From a bacterium (GTDB lineage: Bacteria; Desulfobacterota; JAPLJL01), in assembly GCA_028713675.1 (NCBI GenBank), contig JAQTNV010000055.1:1-23487 (forward strand): a DNA stretch of 23,487 bases, given 5' to 3'. Positions within the stretch are counted from its first letter, which is position 1; each line of letters starts with the position of its first letter. The notes beneath the pieces were generated by a model. It was not told where the DNA came from and ran no database searches. It saw nothing but the letters and a program-made list of their open reading frames with translations. A program made the position numbers and the translations under genes. Positions 1 through 4,610 of the stretch are shown piece after piece.

Positions 1-154
1 CGATGTAGTATTGTTTTTTCCGGAGGTTGAAGGTCAAATCGGCCGCCTTGGTTTTATCCCAGTACTCCGCCAGATCGTGCGAATCCCAAAAATCCCCCGC
101 CTCCTTGAGCGACTTGAAGTGCTTGGGGATAGGTTCTCTTTTATTTCTTTTCAT
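1..154 (-). CDS. CopG-type antitoxin, 3' end cut by window edge
   Basis: The first 51 residues are visible and the rest lies outside the window. The N-terminus (MKRNKREPIPKHFKSLKEAG, then a DFWDSHD/AEYWD stretch) matches the start of CopG-family antitoxins that partner BrnT-like toxins, in which a 'PKHFKSLEEA..FWDTHDLTDYWD' type motif precedes the DNA-binding ribbon-helix-helix. By family knowledge it would neutralise the toxin and autorepress the pair. The ATG (154) lies inside the end of the toxin gene, a 14-bp overlap, which supports co-translation. The RHH domain itself cannot be seen, so the assignment rests on the N-terminal motif and on the gene order. Confidence 0.75.
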   Translation of the reverse strand, partial: MKRNKREPIPKHFKSLKEAGDFWDSHDLAEYWDKTKAADLTFNLRKKQYYI

Positions 155-425
155 AAATCCTGCGCTCCTTTCTACTCATTTCCCTGGAACTCACCACCAG
201 GGCGCCACCCTGACGTTTTAATATGAAAAAAACTATTAAATACCTGCCGCTTTTTGTCTGTCCCATCGCCGAATACAGGTTTTCCCCTTCCACGTCCCCA
301 TCCTCAATCAACCTGACCTTGGGGGAAGATTTCAGAAACGCTTCCACCTCATCGGTGCCGACCCGGTGCTTTTGCCAAATCTTATCAACAAAAGCATCTA
401 TCCATATTATATTCTTAATCTCCAC
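141..425 (-). CDS. BrnT/DUF4258-like toxin of a type II toxin-antitoxin pair
   Basis: A 94-residue protein. Visible features fit the BrnT ribonuclease fold: an N-terminal IIWIDAFVDKIWQKH strand-helix, a central GRYLIVFFI strand and a C-terminal SREMSRKERRIYEKK helix, equivalent to the 'AR.MS..ERR.YE' ending of BrnT-like toxins. The family cleaves RNA and is neutralised by a DNA-binding antitoxin encoded directly downstream, as here. The start is GTG at 425, preceded by a G-rich Shine-Dalgarno-like run (minus strand GGGGG about 5 nt upstream). It overlaps the antitoxin ATG by 14 bp. The assignment to BrnT rather than a broader DUF4258 protein is from motif memory. Confidence 0.72.
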   Translation of the reverse strand: MEIKNIIWIDAFVDKIWQKHRVGTDEVEAFLKSSPKVRLIEDGDVEGENLYSAMGQTKSGRYLIVFFILKRQGGALVVSSREMSRKERRIYEKK

Positions 426-446
426 ATATCCCCCGGGGTCTGGATT

Positions 447-596
447 TCATCTTGCCATCTCCCTGATTTCCTGAACAGTTTTTACATCCTCCCTGATCCA
501 AGAAACAGTCCTCCTATCCATCCAGCCTTTCTTCCAGGGTTTGCATAGAGCGCATGACCGTTTTTTATTTTTAGTCTTTTTACGATTTATTTTCAT
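447..596 (-). CDS. Small basic CxxC protein of unknown function
   Basis: A 49-residue product if translation begins at the ATG at 596; a longer reading frame up to 668 runs through heptamer repeat DNA and is not credible. The N-terminus is very basic (MKINRKKTKNKKR) and is followed by SCALCKPWKKGW, a CxxC pair that could bind a metal. I recognise the CALCKP..GW pattern as recurring in short hypothetical proteins beside toxin-antitoxin genes, but no function is known to me. It sits 21 bp upstream of the BrnT-like gene in the same direction and may be part of that operon. Only a weak GGGAAAAAG-type ribosome site precedes it. Confidence 0.5.
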   Translation of the reverse strand: MKINRKKTKNKKRSCALCKPWKKGWMDRRTVSWIREDVKTVQEIREMAR

Positions 597-664
597 TTCT
601 TTTTCCCATCTATCCTGCGGGTCCATCCTAATCGCAAAGGGCAAAGGGCATGAGGCATAAGCCC

Positions 665-964
665 TCACTCGGGATTCTCCGAAAGCAACGCTTCGTATTC
701 TTCCATCTTCTTCTTGATGAAATTTTTGGTGATCTTCACCTTTTCCTTCGCCCCCTTGGAGGTCAGGATATAACGGTATCCCAGTTTGTTCTTATTGTTC
801 AGGAAATTCTCGGTCTTGATCATCCCCTTCCCGACCAGGGCCTGGATGACAAAATTCGCCTTGCCCAGGCTAATGCCGGCGCGCTCAGCGATCTCGCGCT
901 GGGAGCTTTCGGGGCTCTTGCCCAGATGATTCAGAACCTTAACTATGGTTTCTTGGTCGTACAT
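665..964 (-). CDS. EPS-associated MarR-family transcriptional regulator (copy 1)
   Basis: A 99-residue single-domain winged-helix protein. The recognition part reads SSQREIAERAGISLGKAN (about residues 20-37), followed by the wing LGYRYILTSKG (about 61-71) and a C-terminal helix rich in K and E. This matches the small MarR regulators found with exopolysaccharide clusters (MarR_EPS family). By eye it is about three quarters identical to the second copy at 6812-7114. A strong promoter (1141-1169) with a downstream palindrome lies about 170 nt upstream, suggesting autoregulation. No clear Shine-Dalgarno precedes the ATG; the sequence right before it is GGTTATGGG-type repeat DNA. Confidence 0.85.
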   Translation of the reverse strand: MYDQETIVKVLNHLGKSPESSQREIAERAGISLGKANFVIQALVGKGMIKTENFLNNKNKLGYRYILTSKGAKEKVKITKNFIKKKMEEYEALLSENPE

Positions 965-980
965 TTATTAGGTTATGGGT

Positions 981-1050
981 GATCCAACTTCGCCAACCCT
1001 CCTGCGCAGAAATACTGCTTCAGAGGACATGGGCTTCGTCGGACAGGTAG
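981..1050. repeat. Dispersed repeat A, copy 1
   Basis: Shares the core CCAACCCTCCTGCGCAGAAA and the following ACTGCTTC..AGGACATGGGC with copies at 1286-1354, 3514-3654 and 21168-21301. A deleted copy at about 5165-5202 is identical to this one at both flanks but lacks the middle. Short GGTNATG heptamers flank it on both sides. Confidence 0.85.
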
Positions 1051-1115
1051 GTGATGGGTCATGGGTAATCAGGACCACCGATAATGATCAATTGATATTA
1101 AGTCAGGGGTTACCA

Positions 1116-1130
1116 GTTCAGAAAATGAAC
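1116..1130. promoter_or_regulatory. Operator-like palindrome GTTCA-N5-TGAAC
   Basis: A 15-bp inverted repeat (GTTCA GAAAA TGAAC) located 10 nt downstream of the -10 box of the minus-strand promoter, so it begins a few bases after the predicted transcription start. An inverted repeat with the same arms and the same 5-nt centre occurs at 12551-12565 in the equivalent place, and both continue with GCA on the plus strand. Either a protein operator, possibly for the MarR protein encoded just downstream, or a small RNA hairpin at the 5' end of the transcript. Confidence 0.55.
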
Positions 1131-1140
1131 GCATGAAAAA

Positions 1141-1169
1141 ATATTAAAACTTTCAGGAAAAGATGTCAA
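1141..1169 (-). promoter_or_regulatory. Sigma70-type promoter for MarR copy 1
   Basis: On the minus strand the sequence reads TTGACA (1169-1164), a 17-nt spacer, then TAATAT (1146-1141). This is a perfect -35 box and a near-perfect -10 box at optimal spacing, in an AT-rich block. The predicted start is near 1134, leaving a leader of about 170 nt before the MarR ATG at 964, with repeat A inside it. Confidence 0.75.
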
Positions 1170-1267
1170 TTGTCTGATCTATTCGACGCTTTGGAGATGG
1201 GAGATAGGAGATTGGAGATAGGGAAGAAAGTCAACGGCCCATTGTGTCTATAGTATCCATCATATGA

Positions 1268-1453
1268 TCAACTGACCGCATAGCGCATCCTCCTGCGCCA
1301 ACCCTCCTGCGCAGAAATACTGCTTCGGAGGACATGGGCTCCGGCGGACAGGTAGAGCAAAGGGCATGGAGCAAAAGCCCCGATAATACAATAAGCGACC
1401 TTATGCTTATTGAATAACTCTAATAACTCTTCGTAATCCTTCTGCAATTTCAT
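1268..1453 (-). pseudogene. Truncated nucleotidyltransferase (N-terminal fragment)
   Basis: The first 28 residues (MKLQKDYEELLELFNKHKVA, then YCIIGAFA) match the start of small nucleotidyltransferases of the AbiEii/MNT type, where this leads into a 'GGYA...G..R.T.D.D' active-site segment. Here the frame runs directly into heptamer repeats (GCCCTTT GCTCTAC) and then dispersed repeat A, so the catalytic GS and DxD residues are absent. No remnant of the 3' part is visible down to the MarR gene. The ATG lies 47 bp inside the upstream gene. The gene was probably deleted or overwritten at its 3' end; a misassembly across repeat A is the alternative. Confidence 0.7.
1286..1354. repeat. Dispersed repeat A, copy 2
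   Basis: Core identical to the other copies over CCAACCCTCCTGCGCAGAAA and ACTGCTTCGGAGGACATGGG. It forms the broken 3' end of the truncated nucleotidyltransferase frame. Right-hand neighbour DNA is a GCAAAGG/GCATGGA heptamer array. Confidence 0.85.
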
Positions 1454-1613
1454 CCTTGGATCCGTTTCTTTTTCCCTGGATCTTGGAATATTCCTCTCTG
1501 AGAAGCTGGACGGTTTCGAGCCGTTCCGAAGGGGTCATCCCCAGGTAATAACGGTCATCGAATTTCCCTGCTTCCCGGAAAGAACCCGCCTTATTAATCC
1601 AGATTTTTTTCAT
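1407..1613 (-). CDS. Small partner protein of a nucleotidyltransferase module
   Basis: A 68-residue protein starting MKKIWINKAGSFREA, with AGKFDDRYYLGMTPSERLE in the middle and the ending GLRRVIRVIQ. I recognise this architecture (aromatic DxxYY, SP.ERLE.VQ.LRE) as a common small protein encoded immediately upstream of AbiEii/MNT-type nucleotidyltransferases; the pair is usually discussed as toxin-antitoxin-like. The start chosen is the ATG at 1613, which overlaps the stop of the upstream Nudix gene as ATGA, implying translational coupling; a longer frame to 1694 would lie inside the Nudix gene. Its usual partner directly downstream is present only as a fragment. Confidence 0.7.
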   Translation of the reverse strand: MKKIWINKAGSFREAGKFDDRYYLGMTPSERLETVQLLREEYSKIQGKRNGSKDEIAEGLRRVIRVIQ

Positions 1614-2215
1614 GCTAAAGCCAAACATTTTGAGATTGGGCCAATAACAGCGGGATGAAGTTTCATTCCCTTGGCTGCCTTCAAATCCACCCAAATGGGA
1701 TCAAGGTGCAAAGAGTCCACTTTCAAACTTTTTAACGATAATGGTTTAAGTTTACAGCAAAGGTTAACTGAATGAACGGCGCATGAGGGGTCATGGGCGA
1801 TAACGACCGCCGAGTCAACTCCGCTGACGCTCCGCTGCCCAAGCCGCCGAGTCAACTTCGCTGACGCTCTGCTGCCCAAGCCGCGGACCGCCGCAAAGGG
1901 CAAAGCTCGGAGATTGGAGACAGGAGATCGGGAGGAAGAAAGAATATCAGGGAAAATGGTTTGTTCGATAGAAATAATCCCCTGAAATTTGCAGCGAAGA
2001 TTCACTTCTTCCCTGGCCTTGCGTAACGCCGCTTTTTCAATGGTTTCCATTTTGTAGACACGCCCGCCCGGGAGCCAATATTGCCCCTTCGCCGGCTCGT
2101 TATTTCTTTTTACCAAAAGGCATTTGTTTCTGTTAACGATGACCACATCAACGCAGATTATGGGGACCAGTTTCAAAACGGTCCGATATAATTTGGAAGG
2201 AATTATCTGGTTCAT
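1610..2215 (-). CDS. Nudix hydrolase, GDP-mannose mannosyl hydrolase-like, with repeat-derived insert
   Basis: A 201-residue protein. Residues 10-50 (LVPIICVDVVIVNRNKCLLV, then the NNEPAKGQYW region) and the modified Nudix box GGRVYKMETIEKAALRKARE (50-69) match GDP-mannose mannosyl hydrolases, which lack the standard RE-x-x-EE form. The family releases mannose and GDP from GDP-mannose, which fits ManC, Gmd and Fcl in this window. Residues of roughly 91-147 are foreign to the family: they are encoded by heptamer repeats and a 37-bp tandem duplication (1775-1945), after which the frame returns to normal family sequence (HSVNLCCKL onward). The enzyme may be inactive or may tolerate an extra loop. 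The ATG sits inside a nonamer array with no Shine-Dalgarno. Confidence 0.78.
   Translation of the reverse strand: MNQIIPSKLYRTVLKLVPIICVDVVIVNRNKCLLVKRNNEPAKGQYWLPGGRVYKMETIEKAALRKAREEVNLRCKFQGIISIEQTIFPDILSSSRSPVSNLRALPFAAVRGLGSRASAKLTRRLGQRSVSGVDSAVVIAHDPSCAVHSVNLCCKLKPLSLKSLKVDSLHLDPIWVDLKAAKGMKLHPAVIGPISKCLALA
1775..1945. repeat. Repeat-derived in-frame insert in the Nudix gene
   Basis: Contains GGGGTCATGGGCGATAACG-type DNA, two tandem copies of a 37-bp unit (CCGCCGAGTCAACTYCGCTG... , about 1809-1882), a GCAAAGG pair and GGAGATT/GGAGACA heptamers. Although one duplicated unit is 37 bp, the total length keeps the reading frame open. Confidence 0.7.
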
Positions 2216-2468
2216 CTGGTCTATCTAGTCTATCTGGTTTATCTGGTTCATCTGGTTCATCTAGTTCATCTAGTTGATTGGAGATTGGAGATTGGAGATT
2301 GGAGATGGGGAAGAGAGTAAACGGCGAAGATAGAAGATTGGAGATAGAAGATCGGGGGTAGGATCGATTTTGTTGGATTCATTTGCTTTTCCCTATCTCC
2401 TATCTGCCATCTGCTATCTCCTGTTTTCTGTCCCCTATCTCCTATCTACCATCTACTATCTCCTGGAT
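2216..2468. repeat. Composite spacer: nonamer array, heptamer arrays and 94-bp core
   Basis: From low to high: period-9 units (TCTATCTGG, TTCATCTGG, TTCATCTAG; 2216-2275), GGAGATT heptamers (2278-2306), a 94-bp core (2307-2400) identical to 4446-4539 and 7152-7245, then CTATCTC/CCATCTG heptamers (2391-2465). The G-rich left and C-rich right heptamer arms are mutual reverse complements, so a transcript could fold into a long imperfect hairpin. Nonamers abut the Nudix start; heptamers abut the stop of the gene to the right. Confidence 0.85.
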
Positions 2469-2687
2469 TTAAAAGTCGACCGGTACACAATATTTCGCGA
2501 CAAGTAAACCCAAGACGATCGCGATAATGAGCATCCAATATTTATTCCATAAATGCTTCTTCACCCAGTGCTTGGTAAGCTTCCACTTCCCCAAATTGCG
2601 GTGGGAATGGCGGCGGCGGTGGCCATGGCCGTGGGAATGTTCGCCGGCCAACTGATCAGGCTGATCTTTATCGTCTATCTGGTCCAT
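2469..2687 (-). CDS. Small His-rich single-pass membrane protein, unknown function
   Basis: 72 residues if it starts at the ATG at 2687 (MDQIDDKDQPDQ...). A longer version from 2735 would add residues encoded by nonamer repeats (MDSMDTKDT). The middle is rich in His and Arg (HSHGHGHRRRHSHR), followed by a basic stretch WKLTKHWVKKHLWNKYW and one hydrophobic segment MLIIAIVLGLLVAKYC near the C-terminus, so it would be a single-pass protein with a basic N-terminal side. I do not recognise the family. The nonamer origin of the N-terminus makes the true start uncertain. Confidence 0.45.
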   Translation of the reverse strand: MDQIDDKDQPDQLAGEHSHGHGHRRRHSHRNLGKWKLTKHWVKKHLWNKYWMLIIAIVLGLLVAKYCVPVDF

Positions 2688-2689
2688 CG

Positions 2690-2815
2690 TGTCCTTAGTG
2701 TCCATTGAGTCCATTGTGTCGAAGAAAAAGACCATTCAAAGAGTTTATAGGGTTCATGGGGTTCATGGGGTTCATGGGGTTCATGGGGTTCATAGGGTTC
2801 ATAGCGTTAGGAAAG
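2690..2815. repeat. Nonamer array with four perfect TTCATGGGG units
   Basis: Starts with GTGTCC/GAGTCC-type units (2690-2720), a short AAGAAAAAGACC link, then TTCATGGGG at 2753, 2762, 2771 and 2780 without change, followed by the degenerate units TTCATAGGG and TTCATAGCG to 2806. It lies between the VapC stop and the small membrane-protein start. Confidence 0.85.
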
Positions 2816-2825
2816 TTCGTTGGGT

Positions 2826-3212
2826 TCACCAGATTGTTTTTACCAATTTTAATTTAACAATGCCCTCATCCCGTGTCACCAGCGGGTATTTGTGCCAGAT
2901 GGCAGTAGCCACGATCAGGCGGTCATGCATCTCCAGATCGGGTTTAATCGAATCAGCAGTTTTAAGAATGCCGGAATCCAGAGGAGAAATCCGGAAGTTA
3001 CTCATTTCCTCAACCAGCTCCAATGTCTTTTGAAAAGAAAGCCCGATTTTTCCTCGTTTAGAAATATGCATTATTTCCGCCAACACAATCGAAGGGACAA
3101 TCACATTTCCCTTTTTGACGGTATCCTCGAATGCCTTGAGCGCCGCCTTGCCCAGTCGAGGGTCATCGGTGAAGTACCAGATCAAAGAATGAGTATCAGA
3201 AACAAAATTCAT
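2826..3212 (-). CDS. vapC: VapC-type PIN-domain ribonuclease toxin
   Basis: 128 residues, normal for VapC. The PIN acidic residues are all present: D6 in SDTHSLIWY, E46 in IVLAEIMHI, D97 in EMHDRLIVATA and D115 in LVTRDEGI. The family cleaves RNA (often initiator tRNA or rRNA) using Mg2+ and is held inactive by the antitoxin encoded immediately upstream. ATG at 3212 overlaps the antitoxin stop as ATGA, indicating translational coupling. The 3' end (KLVKTIW, stop at 2826) runs into the nonamer array, and the last bases resemble repeat units. Confidence 0.88.
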   Translation of the reverse strand: MNFVSDTHSLIWYFTDDPRLGKAALKAFEDTVKKGNVIVPSIVLAEIMHISKRGKIGLSFQKTLELVEEMSNFRISPLDSGILKTADSIKPDLEMHDRLIVATAIWHKYPLVTRDEGIVKLKLVKTIW

Positions 3213-3454
3213 TTCCGTTTTCCGTACTTTCCGGCCGCTTCAAACGCAAACAAAGACCGCTTTGCTTCTTCGATCAACTCATCGCCTATCCGGATTCCTT
3301 TCCATATCCCCCGCAGGGAGCCGCGGTGCTTCCTCTTTTTCGATTCGATTAACAATTCTGTCCGTATCAGGCGAATCTTCCGGTAAAACTCGGGCGCGGT
3401 TTCTTCCGGTATTTTCTTGATCTCATTAATTATCTTTTCCGTGTATTTCTCCAT
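3209..3454 (-). CDS. Antitoxin partner of VapC
   Basis: An 81-residue, highly charged protein. The N-terminal half is helical and rich in Glu/Lys; the C-terminal half contains RGSLRGIWKGIRIGDELIEE and then AKRSLFAFE, a motif I know from antitoxins encoded directly upstream of PIN toxins, where this segment wraps the toxin. By family knowledge it would bind DNA and autoregulate the pair. A good Shine-Dalgarno (minus strand TTGGAGG) lies a few bases before the ATG at 3454, unlike many genes in this window. It overlaps vapC by 4 bp. Confidence 0.75.
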   Translation of the reverse strand: MEKYTEKIINEIKKIPEETAPEFYRKIRLIRTELLIESKKRKHRGSLRGIWKGIRIGDELIEEAKRSLFAFEAAGKYGKRK

Positions 3455-3474
3455 TTTCTACCTCCAAATCTGGT

Positions 3475-3679
3475 CTATCTCCATCGCATAGGGCATAGAG
3501 CATAGAGCAGAGGGCCAGCCAATTGACGATCCTCCTTCGCCAACCCTCCTGCGCAGAAATACTGCTTCGGAGGACATGGGCTTCGGAGGACAGGTTGACG
3601 ATTGTCCCTCGCAAGAACTCGGGATAAATAGATTGACGAATGAAATTCAGGGTTCATAGAATTAGGAGCGCTCATAGCG
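3475..3679. repeat. Repeat-filled spacer with dispersed repeat A copy 3
   Basis: GCATAGG/GCATAGA heptamers (about 3486-3514), then dispersed repeat A in its long form (3514-3654), then TTCATAGAATTAGGAGCGCTC nonamer-like DNA up to the next stop codon. The long form is nearly identical to 21168-21301, about 17.6 kb away; I see one clear difference near the left edge. Confidence 0.85.
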
Positions 3680-3862
3680 TTAAAGTTTTCCCTGGCGGAA
3701 GGCCTCCTGGATTTCAATTGTTTTCCTAGGGAGAAGCCTTCTTAACCTGTTGGCCTCCCAGAGCCATCGCAGACGGCGTTCGACCGGCCAGTTCCGGTAT
3801 TCGGCCAGTAATTCCGGGGTAACCGTATAGGCGAAACCTTTTTTCCTCTTTTTCGCTTTCAC
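3680..3862 (-). CDS. Small basic partner of the nucleotidyltransferase
   Basis: A 60-residue, very basic protein (MKAKKRKKGFAYTVTPELLA; later VERRLRWLWEANRLRRLLP). The PVERRLRWLWEAN segment resembles small proteins encoded next to MNT/AbiEii-like nucleotidyltransferases, where a 'PPERRLxWLEE' helix is typical. Its ATG at 3862 overlaps the nucleotidyltransferase stop as ATGA, so the two are translationally coupled. A toxin-antitoxin-like role is inferred from this arrangement only. Confidence 0.65.
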   Translation of the reverse strand: MKAKKRKKGFAYTVTPELLAEYRNWPVERRLRWLWEANRLRRLLPRKTIEIQEAFRQGKL

Positions 3863-4356
3863 TTTTCCATGATCCTCTTTAAATTTTCGACATCCGAGAG
3901 GTCCTGTTTCCGGCCGGATTTGGTCTTCACCACGATCAAGTCCCGGATTCTAATCACCGGGATCAATTCTTCCGAGATCCGGATAAAAACAGCATTGGCC
4001 TTCAAGCGCGAGTAAGAAACCGGCAGGTCAAAGACCAGGTCTATTTCCGCCAAAGGCTGTTCGTGATGATAAAAATTAAACGCCTTCATGTTTTTTTCTT
4101 TCATCCAGCGGGCCCGGGCTTTCGGATCCGCGAATTCTTCCGGCTTGACCGGTGCCTTCGGCTTGTATCCCCATTCCGTCAACTGCCGGACAACCTTTAG
4201 AATATTTTCCTTGGTCAGCTTGACTGCCAGGTCCACGTCATATGTCATCCGTGGTATCCCGTGGAAGTTAACCGCCAATCCGCCGACCACCAGGTAATCA
4301 ATTTTCAGATCGTTAAATTTCTTAAAAATGCCAAGATAATTAAGATATTTATCCAT
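3859..4356 (-). CDS. Nucleotidyltransferase of the AbiEii/MNT type
   Basis: 165 residues. The nucleotidyltransferase core is complete at the N-terminus: VVGGLAVNFHG (23-33), then TYDVDLAVKL (38-47) with the metal-binding pair D40 and D42, and a third acidic region AEIDLVFDLPVS further on. Such proteins transfer nucleotides to tRNA or to protein partners and act as toxins or antitoxins in paired systems. The partner gene overlaps its 3' end by 4 bp. The start codon lies in the nonamer array (GACACAATG on the minus strand) with no Shine-Dalgarno. Compare the truncated relative at 1268-1453. Confidence 0.85.
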   Translation of the reverse strand: MDKYLNYLGIFKKFNDLKIDYLVVGGLAVNFHGIPRMTYDVDLAVKLTKENILKVVRQLTEWGYKPKAPVKPEEFADPKARARWMKEKNMKAFNFYHHEQPLAEIDLVFDLPVSYSRLKANAVFIRISEELIPVIRIRDLIVVKTKSGRKQDLSDVENLKRIMEK

Positions 4357-4610
4357 TGTGTCTGTCTAGTCTATCTGGTCTATCTGGTTCATCTAGTTCA
4401 TCTAGTTGATCGGAGATTGGAGATTGGAGATCGGAGATGGGAGATGGGGAAGAGAGTAAACGGCGAAGATAGAAGATTGGAGATAGAAGATCGGGGGTAG
4501 GATCGATTTTGTTGGATTCATTTGCTTTTCCCTATCTCCTATCTGCCATCTGCTATCTCCTGCTTTTTATGCCCTATCTACCATCTCCTATCTACCATCT
4601 CCAGATTTTG
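4357..4610. repeat. Composite spacer, second copy
   Basis: Same order as 2216-2468: TCTATCTGG/TTCATCTAG nonamers (4363-4408), GGAGATT/GGAGATC heptamers (4411-4445), the identical 94-bp core (4446-4539), and CTATCTC/CCATCTG heptamers. The right arm continues past the stop codon of the exported glycosidase-like gene and codes for its last residues (SGDGR, stop at 4588). Confidence 0.85.

Larger units (their letters stand above)
965..1267. other. Gene-free leader/spacer upstream of MarR copy 1
   Basis: This 303-bp stretch holds, from low to high coordinates: short GGTTATG/GGTGATG heptamers, a copy of dispersed repeat A (981-1050), more GGTCATG heptamers, an AT-rich block with an operator-like palindrome (1116-1130) and a minus-strand promoter (1141-1169), then a GGAGATR heptamer array (about 1192-1225) and a short nonamer piece (GTGTCTATAGTATCC, about 1244-1258). 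No protein-coding gene is apparent. Confidence 0.7.

Noticed and set aside
2753-2806. Possible CRISPR-like array in the short direct repeats
   Set aside because: The units are 9 bp (or 7 bp elsewhere), contiguous and without spacers; no cas genes are in the window.
2689-3033. Plus-strand frame with VHGVHGVHG repeats
   Set aside because: It is the translation of the TTCATGGGG nonamer array followed by antisense of vapC; there is no conserved domain or ribosome site.
3475-3717. Minus-strand frames through dispersed repeat A (also at 3426-3614 and 21131-21337)
   Set aside because: The same peptide (CPPKQYFCAGGLAKE) appears wherever the repeat occurs, so it reflects the repeat and not a gene.
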